Origin: Acidimicrobiales bacterium
GTDB lineage: Bacteria > Actinomycetota > Acidimicrobiia > Acidimicrobiales > Poriferisodalaceae
Direction: 5' to 3'
DNA length: 64,000 bases
NCBI GenBank assembly: GCA_009843525.1
Contig: VYDH01000020.1
Location: forward strand, 1-64,000
Both the position numbers and the translations under genes were made by a program. Of this stretch, positions 16,859 through 25,599 are shown in pieces; position 1 is the first letter of the stretch; every line of letters starts with the position of its first letter. A model generated the notes under the pieces. That model was not told the origin of the DNA. It saw only the letters and a program-made list of their open reading frames with translations, and searched no databases.

Positions 16859-17746
16859 ATGAAGTTCGGCGCCGTCCTGCCGACGTGCGAGATCGGCGCT
16901 GATCCGCTGGCCGTGCGCGACTGGGCACAGGCGGCCGAGTCGCTCGGCTACTCCCACATCGTGACCTATGACCATGTGCTCGGCGCTGAGCACGCCGGAC
17001 GCGAGCCGGCTTTCTGGGGGCCCTACACCGAGCACGACGACTTCCACGAGCCATTCGTGCTCTTCGGCTATCTGGCCGGTGTCACCAGCACGATCGAGTT
17101 GGAAACCGGGATCATCATCCTGCCGCAGCGACAGGCTGCACTGGTGGCCAAGCAGGCGGCTGAAGTCGACATGCTGTCCGGCGGACGCTTTCGTTTGGGC
17201 GTGGGCTCGGGCTGGAACTACGTCGAGTACGAGTCGCTTGGCGCCGACTGGGACCGGCGCGGCGCGCTGCTGGACGACCAGATCGCTGTCATCCGGGCGC
17301 TGTGGGAGAACGACGTCATCGACTACACGAGCGAGTTCCACCGCGTCGACAGGGCCGGCATCCAGCCCCGCCCTGCGCGGCGCATCCCGATCTGGTTCGG
17401 CGGCTACACGCCGGCAGCGTTGCGGCGCGCTGCACGCTTGGGCGACGGCTTCACCTTCGGCGATTCGGGGCCTGACACGGTGGCACTCGCGGAACGGTTG
17501 CGGGAGATGCTCGCCGAACAGGGGCGTGATCCGGCCGACTTTGCGCTGGAGGGCGAAGCCAACTACGGCATCGGGGCGGACCGTTGGACGGCGCTCGTCG
17601 ACGACGCCCGGATTGCGGGTTTCAGCCACTTCTCGATCAACTGCCAGAGCACCACCTGCGAGTGGGGCGGCAATCCGGCTGCCGACCTGCAGAACACGGC
17701 CGAGCACATCGCCGCACTGGAAGCCTTCATCTCGTCGGTGCGCTGA
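16859..17746 (+). CDS. LLM class (F420-type) oxidoreductase
   Basis: A 295-residue luciferase-like protein. MKFGAVLPTCEIGADPLAVRDWAQAAESLGYSHIV-type N-terminus, TGIIILPQRQAALVAKQAAEVD, LSGGRFRLGVGSGWNYVEYESLG and PIWFGGYTPAALRRAARLGDGF are typical of the group often predicted to use F420. The ATG start directly precedes the first beta strand and lies 20 bases after the P450 stop, so the two are probably co-transcribed. Substrate unknown. Confidence 0.85.
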   Translation: MKFGAVLPTCEIGADPLAVRDWAQAAESLGYSHIVTYDHVLGAEHAGREPAFWGPYTEHDDFHEPFVLFGYLAGVTSTIELETGIIILPQRQAALVAKQAAEVDMLSGGRFRLGVGSGWNYVEYESLGADWDRRGALLDDQIAVIRALWENDVIDYTSEFHRVDRAGIQPRPARRIPIWFGGYTPAALRRAARLGDGFTFGDSGPDTVALAERLREMLAEQGRDPADFALEGEANYGIGADRWTALVDDARIAGFSHFSINCQSTTCEWGGNPAADLQNTAEHIAALEAFISSVR

Positions 17747-17789
17747 ACTAGAACCGGGCGAGACGCCCACAGCACGAGCGGGGTGGCGC

Positions 17790-19451
17790 ATGGAGCACAT
17801 CACGGTGTACCCGGCGGCCCGGATCCACACGATGGACCCGGGCAGGCCCCGTGGCAACGCCGTCGCCGTTGCAGACGGGCGCATCGTGTCGGTGGGCTCG
17901 ATGGAGTCGATGCAGCCGTGGTTGCGGCGCTACCCCTACGACGTCGACGACCGATATGCCGACAACATCATCTTTCCGGGCTTCATCGACCCGCATACCC
18001 ACCTGCGGCTGAGCGGCACCTACATGGGGCTGCACTACGTCGGCCCCATTGATTCGGCCTCGCCGACCGGCATCCGCAAGGGGCTGCCGAGCCGCGATGC
18101 GGTGCTGCACCAGCTCCGGGCGCTGGCCGCCGAGCATGCCGATCCCAGCAAGCCGCTGACTGCATGGGGCTACGACCCCGCCAGCCAGGACGGCCACCTC
18201 GACCGCGACATGCTCGACGAGATCAGCGACACCGTGCCGCTGTGGGTCTGCGCCTACGCGCCGCACATCGTCTATGCCAACTCCCCGATGCTTGAGCTGA
18301 TCGGGGTGGACGACGACTCGATCGGTCACGGCTTAGGCCGCTACGCCGACGGCCGGCTGAACGGCTGGTTCGTGGAGACCGAGGCGACCGCGCGGGCCAA
18401 TCGACCCGTCGCGGCGTCGATCTTCGGGCCGGGCACCGGCCGGGCTGCCATCGATCGCATGGGAGCGGTCGCCCGTGCCGCGGGGGTCACGACCACGGCG
18501 GATCTGGTGTGGGGGATGGCCGACGGGTTCGAGCCCGAGTGGGACGATCACGCAGCGGCCATTGCCGAGGGCACGTTCCCGCTGCGCATCTACATGATCC
18601 CCTTCGAGCCGAAACTGGTGCGCACCTACGGCGCCGAGATGCTCGACTTCCTGGCTTCCAAGAGGGCCGAGGGCGACGACCGGCTCAATACCCACGGGGT
18701 GAAGTACGTGAACGACGGCTCGTACCCGTCGATGACGCTGGTGATGAACTCGCCCGGATATCTCGACGAAGACACCGCCCACACCGGTGAGGTGCCGTGG
18801 GAGGACATGGTGGAGCGGATGCGACCGTTCTGGCAGGCGGGGGTGCAGATCCACTCGCACGCCAACGGCGACCGCACGGTTGACATGACGCTGGACACGC
18901 TGGCTGCACTGCAGGCCGAACGACCACGCTTCGACCATCGCTTCACCATCGAGCATTACTGCATCTCGACGCCGGCGCAGGCGAAGCGTCTCGCAGCACT
19001 CGGCGGGCTGGCCAGCGTGAACGTCTACTTCGTGCACTTCCGTGCGCAGCTGCACGCCGATCACGGTTTCGGTCCGGACCGCAGCGAGGCCACGGCCCGG
19101 CTGGGCTCGCTGGAGCGGGCCGGTGCCACGTTCGCGCTCCACAGCGACTTCAACCTGGTGGTCACGCCGCTGTCGCCGCTGCTGGCCGTGTGGTGCGCTG
19201 TCAACCGGGTAGGCGCCGACGGCGAGACCGTGATGGCGCCGGGGGAGCGGATCTCAGTGGACCGGGCGTTGCGTGCGGTCACCATCGACGCAGCCCACGT
19301 GCTGGCTCGCGACGACCGGCTGGGATCGATCGAGGCCGGCAAGCTGGCCGACTTCACCGTGCTCGACGACGATCCCTACGAAGTTGATCCGATGGCGCTG
19401 CGAGACATCGGCGTGGTCGACACGGTGCTCGGAGGCGAGCCGACCTCGTGA
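17790..19451 (+). CDS. Amidohydrolase family protein (YtcJ-like)
   Basis: A 553-residue metal-dependent hydrolase. It begins with the short beta-sandwich (residues 1-60), followed by FPGFIDPHTHL with the first metal-binding H-x-H, IHSHANGDRTVDMTLD, DHRFTIEHYCIS and ALHSDFNLVVTPLSP carrying the remaining ligands. The C-terminus AGKLADFTVLDDDPYEVDP is the usual closing strand. YtcJ-like proteins hydrolyse amides of varied substrates. Its stop overlaps the GTG of the following SDR by 4 nt, so translation is coupled. Confidence 0.85.
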   Translation: MEHITVYPAARIHTMDPGRPRGNAVAVADGRIVSVGSMESMQPWLRRYPYDVDDRYADNIIFPGFIDPHTHLRLSGTYMGLHYVGPIDSASPTGIRKGLPSRDAVLHQLRALAAEHADPSKPLTAWGYDPASQDGHLDRDMLDEISDTVPLWVCAYAPHIVYANSPMLELIGVDDDSIGHGLGRYADGRLNGWFVETEATARANRPVAASIFGPGTGRAAIDRMGAVARAAGVTTTADLVWGMADGFEPEWDDHAAAIAEGTFPLRIYMIPFEPKLVRTYGAEMLDFLASKRAEGDDRLNTHGVKYVNDGSYPSMTLVMNSPGYLDEDTAHTGEVPWEDMVERMRPFWQAGVQIHSHANGDRTVDMTLDTLAALQAERPRFDHRFTIEHYCISTPAQAKRLAALGGLASVNVYFVHFRAQLHADHGFGPDRSEATARLGSLERAGATFALHSDFNLVVTPLSPLLAVWCAVNRVGADGETVMAPGERISVDRALRAVTIDAAHVLARDDRLGSIEAGKLADFTVLDDDPYEVDPMALRDIGVVDTVLGGEPTS

Positions 19452-20242
19452 AACGACGCGTGCGTTCCCTGCCGGAGAGATACGGGGCATGGGCCGTGGT
19501 GGCCGGCGCTTCGGAGGGTCTGGGAGCGGCCTTCGCAGCCGAGTTGGCGACCCGAGGCATGAACTTGGTGCTGGTGGCGCGCCGGGGCCAGCTGCTCACC
19601 GAAGTCGCCGACGAGCTCCGCGGCACGCACGGCATCGTGGTTCGCTGCGTGGTGGCCGATCTGGCCGATCCGGCGTTCGTCGAGCAGCTCGCAACCGCAG
19701 CCGACGGCCTGGATGTCGGAATCATCGTGTACAACGCGGCATTCGCGCCGTTGGGCCCGTTCCTGGACAATTCCGAACCTGAGATCACCCGAGCGGTAGA
19801 TGTCAATGTGCGCGGCCCGATGCTGGCAGTGCGGGCGCTGGTACCGGCGATGTGCGGGCGGGGCCGCGGAGCAGTGGTGCTGATGTCGTCGTTGTCTGGC
19901 CTGCAAGGGACGCCCCGCATCGCCGTCTACGCAGCGAGCAAGGCGTTCAACACGCACCTCGCCGAAAGCCTGTGGTACGAGCTGCGATCTGCGGGCATCG
20001 ATGTCGTCGCCTGCTGCGCCGGAGCGATGCCCACACCGGGATACGAGAAGAACTTCGGCAAGAAGGTGCCCGGCATGCTGAACCCGCAGGAGGCCGCCCG
20101 CCAGACCCTCGATGCACTCAGCCGGGGGCCTCGTTTCGTGCCGGGACTCGTCAACCGCATGACAGCGGTACTCATGGGGCGCGTGCTGAGCCGTCGCGGC
20201 GCTGTCCGCCTCATCGGCAGGAACACAGAAAACGTGACGTGA
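19448..20242 (+). CDS. Short-chain dehydrogenase/reductase
   Basis: A 264-residue SDR starting with GTG in a GTGA overlap. VVAGASEGLGAAFA is the cofactor loop, YNAAFAP replaces the common NNAG, SSLSGLQGTPRIAVYAASK carries the catalytic Ser, Tyr and Lys, and CAGAMPTPGYEK follows. The pattern resembles the 17-beta-hydroxysteroid/acyl reductase-like SDRs (DltE/HSD-type) rather than the FabG type. Its stop overlaps the next gene (sterol-reductase-like membrane protein) by 4 nt, which suggests that both act on one hydrophobic substrate. Confidence 0.85.
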   Translation: MKRRVRSLPERYGAWAVVAGASEGLGAAFAAELATRGMNLVLVARRGQLLTEVADELRGTHGIVVRCVVADLADPAFVEQLATAADGLDVGIIVYNAAFAPLGPFLDNSEPEITRAVDVNVRGPMLAVRALVPAMCGRGRGAVVLMSSLSGLQGTPRIAVYAASKAFNTHLAESLWYELRSAGIDVVACCAGAMPTPGYEKNFGKKVPGMLNPQEAARQTLDALSRGPRFVPGLVNRMTAVLMGRVLSRRGAVRLIGRNTENVT

Positions 20243-21321
20243 CGGACTTTCTGGCGGGCTTCTTCGCTCCGTGGGCCGTCTTTGCCGTCATCGGGGTGCT
20301 GCATCTGGTGCTGCCGGCGCGACGTGTGACTGGCTACGCGCGCCACGAACGCAGCGGGGAGGCGCTGAGCTACCGCATCAATGGCCTGCTGGTCTTTGCG
20401 GTCACCGTGGGGCTCTGGTGCGCCGGATGTGCCAGCGGCGTCATTGCCTGGGACTGGTTGTGGCACCATCGCTGGTCGGGGACGGCAGGAGCGGTGGCGC
20501 TGGGACTGCTGGCATCGGCCGCGGTGGTTCTAGGGGCGCCGTCAGGGGGAAAGCGGCTGCTCGCTGAGTTCTATCTCGGCCGCCGCGCCAACCCCCAGCC
20601 GTTCGGCGGCCGCGCCGACGCCAAGATGTACCTGTATCTGGCGGGCGCGACGCTGCTCGAGCTCAACGTTCTCTCGTTCGCCGCCCACCACTTCGAGACG
20701 TACCCCGATGACGTGTCACCGGGAGTCGTGCTGTATGTGGTGCTGTTCAGCTGGTTCGTGTGCGACTACCTGGTCTTCGAGCACGTCCACCTGTACACCT
20801 ACGACCTCTTCGCGGAACGGGTGGGCTTCAAGCTCGTGTGGGGCTGCCTGTGCTGGTACCCGTACTTCTACGCCGTCGGGCTGTGGGCGGTGGCAGATCG
20901 TCCGCACCCGCATGCGTCCGTCTGGCTGGCGGTGGTGGCCGCCGTCGTGTTCCTGTTCGGATGGACGCTGGCGCGCGGGGCGAACATGCAGAAGTACAGG
21001 TTCAAGCGAGACCCCGAGCGGCTATTCCTGGGATTGGCCCCTCGGGCGCTGTCCGACGGCGAGCGCAGCCTGCTCGCAGGCGGCTTCTGGGGTCTGTCGC
21101 GGCACGTCAACTACCTGGGCGAGATCGCCATGGCGACCGGCCTCGTGCTGGCCCTGGGGCAGCCTGCGGTGATCTGGCCGTGGCTGTACCCGCTGTACTA
21201 CGTGGCGCTGCTGGTGCCGCGTGAACGCGACGACGACCGACGCTGCGCAGCCAAGTACGGCGAGCTGTGGGAGCGGTACCGCAGCAAAGTGCCGTGGCGC
21301 ATCGTGCCCCGGTTGTACTGA
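20239..21321 (+). CDS. ERG4/ERG24-type sterol reductase-like membrane protein
   Basis: A 360-residue integral membrane protein with about 8-9 hydrophobic segments. The C-terminal signature of the eukaryotic sterol C14/C24/C7 reductase family is complete: GGFWGLSRHVNYLGEI followed by LVPRERDDDRRCAAKYGELW, then ERYRSKVPWRIVPRLY at the very end. Upstream, FYLGRRANPQPFGGRADAK and DLFAERVGFKLVWGCL also match. These enzymes reduce sterol double bonds with NADPH. It is shorter than typical eukaryotic members (about 430). GTG start overlaps the SDR upstream, and its stop overlaps the GTPase start by one base. Bacterial members are known but few; real substrate (sterol or other polycyclic isoprenoid) is not evident. 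Confidence 0.8.
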   Translation: MTDFLAGFFAPWAVFAVIGVLHLVLPARRVTGYARHERSGEALSYRINGLLVFAVTVGLWCAGCASGVIAWDWLWHHRWSGTAGAVALGLLASAAVVLGAPSGGKRLLAEFYLGRRANPQPFGGRADAKMYLYLAGATLLELNVLSFAAHHFETYPDDVSPGVVLYVVLFSWFVCDYLVFEHVHLYTYDLFAERVGFKLVWGCLCWYPYFYAVGLWAVADRPHPHASVWLAVVAAVVFLFGWTLARGANMQKYRFKRDPERLFLGLAPRALSDGERSLLAGGFWGLSRHVNYLGEIAMATGLVLALGQPAVIWPWLYPLYYVALLVPRERDDDRRCAAKYGELWERYRSKVPWRIVPRLY

Positions 21322-22307
21322 TGAACCAGATCGACGCCGCATGGCAGGCCACCGTCGGCTCGATCGCGGCGGCACGGCGGCGGCACGGCGACAGTGGTGG
21401 AGACGCTGTCGGTGTCACGGTGCTGACGGGCTTCCTTGGCAGCGGCAAGACCACGGTGCTGCGGCAGCTGCTCGCCGAGCCGGCCGGGTTGCACATTGCT
21501 GCGGTGGTGAACGACATCGGGCCCGTGAACATCGACGCCGCGGTCATCGAGGGACTGCAGGTTGCGTCACGAGCGCCCGGCCGGGTCGAACTCACCAACG
21601 GCTGCGCATGCTGTGCACTGGTGGACGACCTTGCTGAGACACTGGAAGGGCTGGCCGTCTCGCAAACGAGCGATGCCATCGTGGTGGAAGCCAGCGGAGT
21701 TGCCGACCCAGCCACGCTGGCATTGGCCGTCGAGGGGGCTGCGGGCTGCATGCTCGACGGTGTCGTGGCCGTGGTGGACGCGCAGCAGCTGGCCTCCCAG
21801 TTGAACGACCCGCGCATCGGACCCGCCGTGCGTCGTCAGATCGACGTGGCGCACTTGGTGGTGCTGTCGAAGGTTGACCAAGTAGAAGGCGAAGAAGTTG
21901 CAGTCCTGACGGAGCGACTCGGCCAGCTTGCTCCGGGCCGCATGGTCGTTCCCGCGGTACATGGCCGCATCGATCCCCGGTTGCTGCTCGGTGCAGCGTT
22001 GCGTGGAGCAACCTTTCCAGCCGACGTGGGCGAGCACCCCTTCGAGGTGGCGACTGCAGTCGTGGCACCAACAAGGCCGTGGCAGGTGGCCGACGTTGCC
22101 CGCTGGTTCGAATCGTCGCCAGCCTCGCTGCTACGGGCGAAAGGGTGGTTCGCGAGCCCTGACGGATGTTGCCATGAGGTGCAGGCTGTCGGCCGGAGTT
22201 GGCGCATAGTTCCTGCGGCCGGCGTCCACTACTCGGCGATCGTGTTGATCGGCAGTTCCCAGGAAGCTGTCGACAGTGCAGCCGTTTCCCTACAGCAGCT
22301 CGGTTAG
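21321..22307 (+). CDS. CobW/COG0523 family GTPase (metallochaperone-like)
   Basis: A 328-residue G3E-family P-loop GTPase. Walker A is GFLGSGKTTVL (about residue 38), the metal-binding C-x-C-C motif is NGCACCAL, the Walker B-like VVEASGVADP and the base-recognition SKVD follow, and a C-terminal CobW-type domain ends the protein. Members deliver zinc, cobalt or other metals to target enzymes. The ATG shares one base with the stop of the sterol-reductase-like gene, so it is the last gene of that operon. It could supply metal to the amidohydrolase three genes upstream; this is inference. Its 3' end overlaps the convergent dioxygenase gene by 4 nt. Confidence 0.85.
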   Translation: MNQIDAAWQATVGSIAAARRRHGDSGGDAVGVTVLTGFLGSGKTTVLRQLLAEPAGLHIAAVVNDIGPVNIDAAVIEGLQVASRAPGRVELTNGCACCALVDDLAETLEGLAVSQTSDAIVVEASGVADPATLALAVEGAAGCMLDGVVAVVDAQQLASQLNDPRIGPAVRRQIDVAHLVVLSKVDQVEGEEVAVLTERLGQLAPGRMVVPAVHGRIDPRLLLGAALRGATFPADVGEHPFEVATAVVAPTRPWQVADVARWFESSPASLLRAKGWFASPDGCCHEVQAVGRSWRIVPAAGVHYSAIVLIGSSQEAVDSAAVSLQQLG

Positions 22308-23239
22308 CCGAGGACCCGGCTGCGCAGCCCCAATGGCTGGTCGGGCGCTCCGGCCATGTGCTGGCGCATCTCGGCCGAGGGTGGGCCGGCCGTGCCCCAG
22401 CGGTCGGACAGCTCGGGCGTGCGGGGCCATGTGCGAGGCACCCACGTGGCTTCGTCGACTTGCTGGACTTCGGCGGTGATCTCGGGAACGGTGCCGGCGG
22501 GGTCGACGAAATAGCCGAACGCGTTGTTGCCCGGTCCGTGGCGTCCGGGGCCCCAGCCGACGGTGTGTCCGGCGCGGTTGAGCCGCCCCAGCGATGCCAT
22601 GTAGGCATCCAGCGACGGCACTTCATACGCCACGTGGTTGAGCGAGACCCACTCTGCCCGGTTGAACGCAATGGAGTGATGGTCGGTGTTGCAGCGCAGG
22701 AACACCATCTGGCGTTCGCTCCAGTCGCTGACCCGGAAACCCAGCACGTCGCACCACCAGGTGCACAGCGCTTCGATGTCTGCCGTGTTGAGCACGACAT
22801 GTGCGAGCTTGACCGGTGTGGAATCAGCGTCGAACGGCGCAACGGCTTCGGTGCGAGCGGCTAGCTCGATGACACGCCCCTCTGGATCCGCGATCCTGAA
22901 TCCATAGCCGCCGCCGGCACGATCCAACTTCGCGGGTTCGCTCAGCAGTCGCACGCTGCGTTCTGCCAGCCCGGCTGCCGCAGCGTCGACGGCACGGTCA
23001 TCGGCTAGTCCCAAGCCGATGTGGTCGATGCCATTGCGATCTGCTCGTTGCAGCTCAAGCACGTGATGCTCCGGGCCTGTTGCCCGCAGTACCGCGGTGT
23101 CGTCATCGGAATCGGCGAGCCGCTGCAAGCCCCACGGTCCGGCGTAGTAGTCGACGCTCTCGTCGAACGCAGCGCAGCGAAGCGAGATGTGGCGCAGGTG
23201 GGTGATCGCCCATCTCCCCGGTTGCGAGTCGGGGCTCAT
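22304..23239 (-). CDS. Two-domain VOC protein, type I extradiol dioxygenase-like
   Basis: A 311-residue protein with two vicinal-oxygen-chelate domains. The N-terminal domain (about 10-130) has LRHISLRC and DHIGLGL. The C-terminal domain (about 140-275) shows the complete iron triad of extradiol ring-cleaving dioxygenases: His in AHVVLNT, His in NHVAYEV and Glu in VPEITAEV. It would cleave a catechol-type ring next to the diol. Start ATG overlaps the stop of the molybdopterin subunit gene (ATGA). It is the last gene of the minus-strand catabolic block and fits as the ring-opening step after hydroxylation. Confidence 0.8.
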   Translation of the reverse strand: MSPDSQPGRWAITHLRHISLRCAAFDESVDYYAGPWGLQRLADSDDDTAVLRATGPEHHVLELQRADRNGIDHIGLGLADDRAVDAAAAGLAERSVRLLSEPAKLDRAGGGYGFRIADPEGRVIELAARTEAVAPFDADSTPVKLAHVVLNTADIEALCTWWCDVLGFRVSDWSERQMVFLRCNTDHHSIAFNRAEWVSLNHVAYEVPSLDAYMASLGRLNRAGHTVGWGPGRHGPGNNAFGYFVDPAGTVPEITAEVQQVDEATWVPRTWPRTPELSDRWGTAGPPSAEMRQHMAGAPDQPLGLRSRVLG

Positions 23240-25599
23240 TGCTCGCCCCGTATTCCGTCCAGTGCGGCGAGCACGGTCTCTGGAGTCAGGGGCATGGATG
23301 TGACGCGAGCTCCGGTGGCATCGGCGACGGCATTGGCGATGGCCGACGCGATCGGCAGCATCGCTCCCTCGCCCAAGCCTTTCGAACCGAACGGCCCTGG
23401 GCCGTGGCCCTGTTCTTGGGTGATCGACACGAATTCCGCCGGAAGGTCGCTGGCTCGGGGCACCCGGTAGTCGACGAGCCTGCCGTTGGTGAGCACGGGA
23501 CCGTCGAAGCGCATGGTCTCGAACAGTGCACCGCCGAGTCCCATGATCGAGGCGCCTTCGTCCTGCCCCCGGCAGGCACCTTCGTGCAATACAGCGCCGG
23601 CATCGCCTGAAACCACCAAGCGGTGCACCGTGATGGCCCCAGTCTCGGCATCCACCGACACCTCCGCTGCGCCCCAGCCGTACTCCCACGACACGCACGG
23701 CGATTCCAGCGGGGCCCGATGGTCGGTGGGCGCTTTGAAGAAGCCCTCGCCAGTGAACTCGTACCCGGTGCCGCCGTAGAAGCCCATGACCAGCGGGGCG
23801 AGTGGGCGGCGCTCAACCTCGCCCGAGCCGTCGGGAGGTGTGACGACCACGAAGCCGTCCCGGAAGTCGACCCGCTCGACCGGGACGTCCAGCGCCGTCG
23901 CCGAGAACTGCAGGACGCGCAGTCGGGCAGCTTCGGCGGCCTTCTGCACCGCCTGTCCCATCACCGAGATCGCCGAAGACGCGTTGGTGCCCTGATCGAA
24001 TGGCGTGTGGTCGGTGTCTATGTCTGACCAGTGGACCCGCTCGCGGCTCACGCCGAGCACGCGTGCTGCGACCTCCCGCAGGGCGGTTTGGGAGCCCTGG
24101 CCCATCTCGACGGTGCCGCACTGCACCCAGGCGTCGCCCGAGGTGGCCACCTTCACTCGGGCCTGAGCCGGCTTGTTCACTCCTCCTGAGTCTTTGAAGC
24201 CCACGGCGACACCGCGACCCCTCCCTGCCGGGCGAGGGCTGTCCATACCGATGTGCGACGCCACCAGATCGAGACCCTCGACGAGATCGGAGTCCATAGC
24301 TGACTCGCCCGGCACGTACGGCTCGCCGAGACGGATCAGGTTGCGACGGCGCAACTCCACCGGATCCATGCCGAGCCGGTCAGCGATCATGTCGATCTGG
24401 CTTTCGCAGGCGAAGTTGGCCTGCGTGCCTCCGAATCCCCTGAACGGTCCGGCCGGCGTGGTGTTGGTGAGCACGGCGTCGGTGACCGAGCGGATGTGCT
24501 GCCAGCGGTACGGCCCGGCGACGCGGTAGCCGGCCTTCTCGGCCACGAGCGGGCTGGCGTCTGCGTACGCGCCGGCATCGAGCAGCACCACGGCGTCACG
24601 CGCCACCAGCGTGCCGTCGGCCATGACGCCGGTGCGAAGCGTCAGGCGGGCGTTGTGCTGGCGCATCGTCCAGAAGCCCTCGTCGAGCGTCAGGCAATAG
24701 CGCACCGGCGCGCCGGCCTTGAGCGCCAGCAGCGCAGCGATGGGCTCGGTCTTGCAGCCGTTCTTGGCCCCGAAACCCCCGCCGAGATAGCCGACATGCA
24801 TGCGCACCCGCTGCTCGCCGATGCCCAGCAGGCGTGCCATCTCCTTGCGGACCGGGAAGGGGTTCTGGCAACTCGACCACAGTTCCAGCCGGCTGTCGTC
24901 GCCGGTCACCTGCGCCGACCACCTGGCCACCGCGACGAACGGTTCGAGGTGAAGATGCTGCTGGCGACCGTCGAACGCGAAGACGTCGGTGAAGACGTGG
25001 TCGCAGCCTTCGAAGGCAGCTGGATCACCGGTCTCGTAGCCGAAGCGGTAACAGACATTGGGGCGCGGCCGGGCACCGCCGCTCGCGCCCTGGCCGTAGG
25101 CGGGCGTCATCCCCAAGGGTGCCTCGGGGAAGATCTCCGGTGCGCCGGGCGCCAGCGCCTCGTCGAAGTTCGTGACCGCCGGCAGTGGCTCGTAGGCGAC
25201 CTGCACCAGCGACAGCGCTCTGGCTGCGTCGAGCTCGGTCTCTGCAGCGATGGCGACTACCGGGTCGCCGATGCAGCGGACGCGCTCAAGCGCAAGGACC
25301 GGCTGGTCCTTGATGAAGTAGCCATAGCTGTGCGAGGCCACGAGAGGCGCATTCGATGGGCGGTGCTGGACATCACCGGCAGCCCAGCGATCACGGTGCT
25401 CACCCTCGAGCAGGTCACGGCGGCTGAGCACTGCCCGCACACCGGGAGCCTGTTCGGCGGCGGTGGTGTCGATGCGGGTGACGAGCGCATGGGCATGGGG
25501 CGAGCGGAGCACTTTGGCGTGCAGCATCCCCGCGAGTGCCACGTCGACGGCGTACGGCGCAGTGCCTGAGACCTTGAGCGACGCGTCCGACCGAGTCAT
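23236..25599 (-). CDS. Xanthine dehydrogenase family, molybdopterin-binding subunit
   Basis: A 787-residue large subunit of a molybdenum hydroxylase. The N-terminal a/b-hammerhead domain (about 1-120) begins KVSGTAPYAVDVALAGMLHAKVLRSPHA. The molybdopterin domain contains GGGFGAKNGCKTEP, FRGFGGTQANFACE, GQGSQTALREVAARVLG and the near-C-terminal KGLGEGAMLP with the catalytic Glu. These enzymes hydroxylate N-heterocycles (xanthine, nicotinate, quinoline, isoquinoline) or aldehydes with water as oxygen source. The start overlaps the stop of the FAD/2Fe-2S subunit gene by 4 nt. Substrate undefined; the neighbours suggest a ring compound. Confidence 0.9.
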   Translation of the reverse strand: MTRSDASLKVSGTAPYAVDVALAGMLHAKVLRSPHAHALVTRIDTTAAEQAPGVRAVLSRRDLLEGEHRDRWAAGDVQHRPSNAPLVASHSYGYFIKDQPVLALERVRCIGDPVVAIAAETELDAARALSLVQVAYEPLPAVTNFDEALAPGAPEIFPEAPLGMTPAYGQGASGGARPRPNVCYRFGYETGDPAAFEGCDHVFTDVFAFDGRQQHLHLEPFVAVARWSAQVTGDDSRLELWSSCQNPFPVRKEMARLLGIGEQRVRMHVGYLGGGFGAKNGCKTEPIAALLALKAGAPVRYCLTLDEGFWTMRQHNARLTLRTGVMADGTLVARDAVVLLDAGAYADASPLVAEKAGYRVAGPYRWQHIRSVTDAVLTNTTPAGPFRGFGGTQANFACESQIDMIADRLGMDPVELRRRNLIRLGEPYVPGESAMDSDLVEGLDLVASHIGMDSPRPAGRGRGVAVGFKDSGGVNKPAQARVKVATSGDAWVQCGTVEMGQGSQTALREVAARVLGVSRERVHWSDIDTDHTPFDQGTNASSAISVMGQAVQKAAEAARLRVLQFSATALDVPVERVDFRDGFVVVTPPDGSGEVERRPLAPLVMGFYGGTGYEFTGEGFFKAPTDHRAPLESPCVSWEYGWGAAEVSVDAETGAITVHRLVVSGDAGAVLHEGACRGQDEGASIMGLGGALFETMRFDGPVLTNGRLVDYRVPRASDLPAEFVSITQEQGHGPGPFGSKGLGEGAMLPIASAIANAVADATGARVTSMPLTPETVLAALDGIRGEQ

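Noticed and set aside
15618-22307. A complete sterol biosynthesis cluster
   Set aside because: Only one sterol-reductase-like gene is present; no squalene epoxidase or cyclase is in the window, so biosynthesis cannot be claimed.
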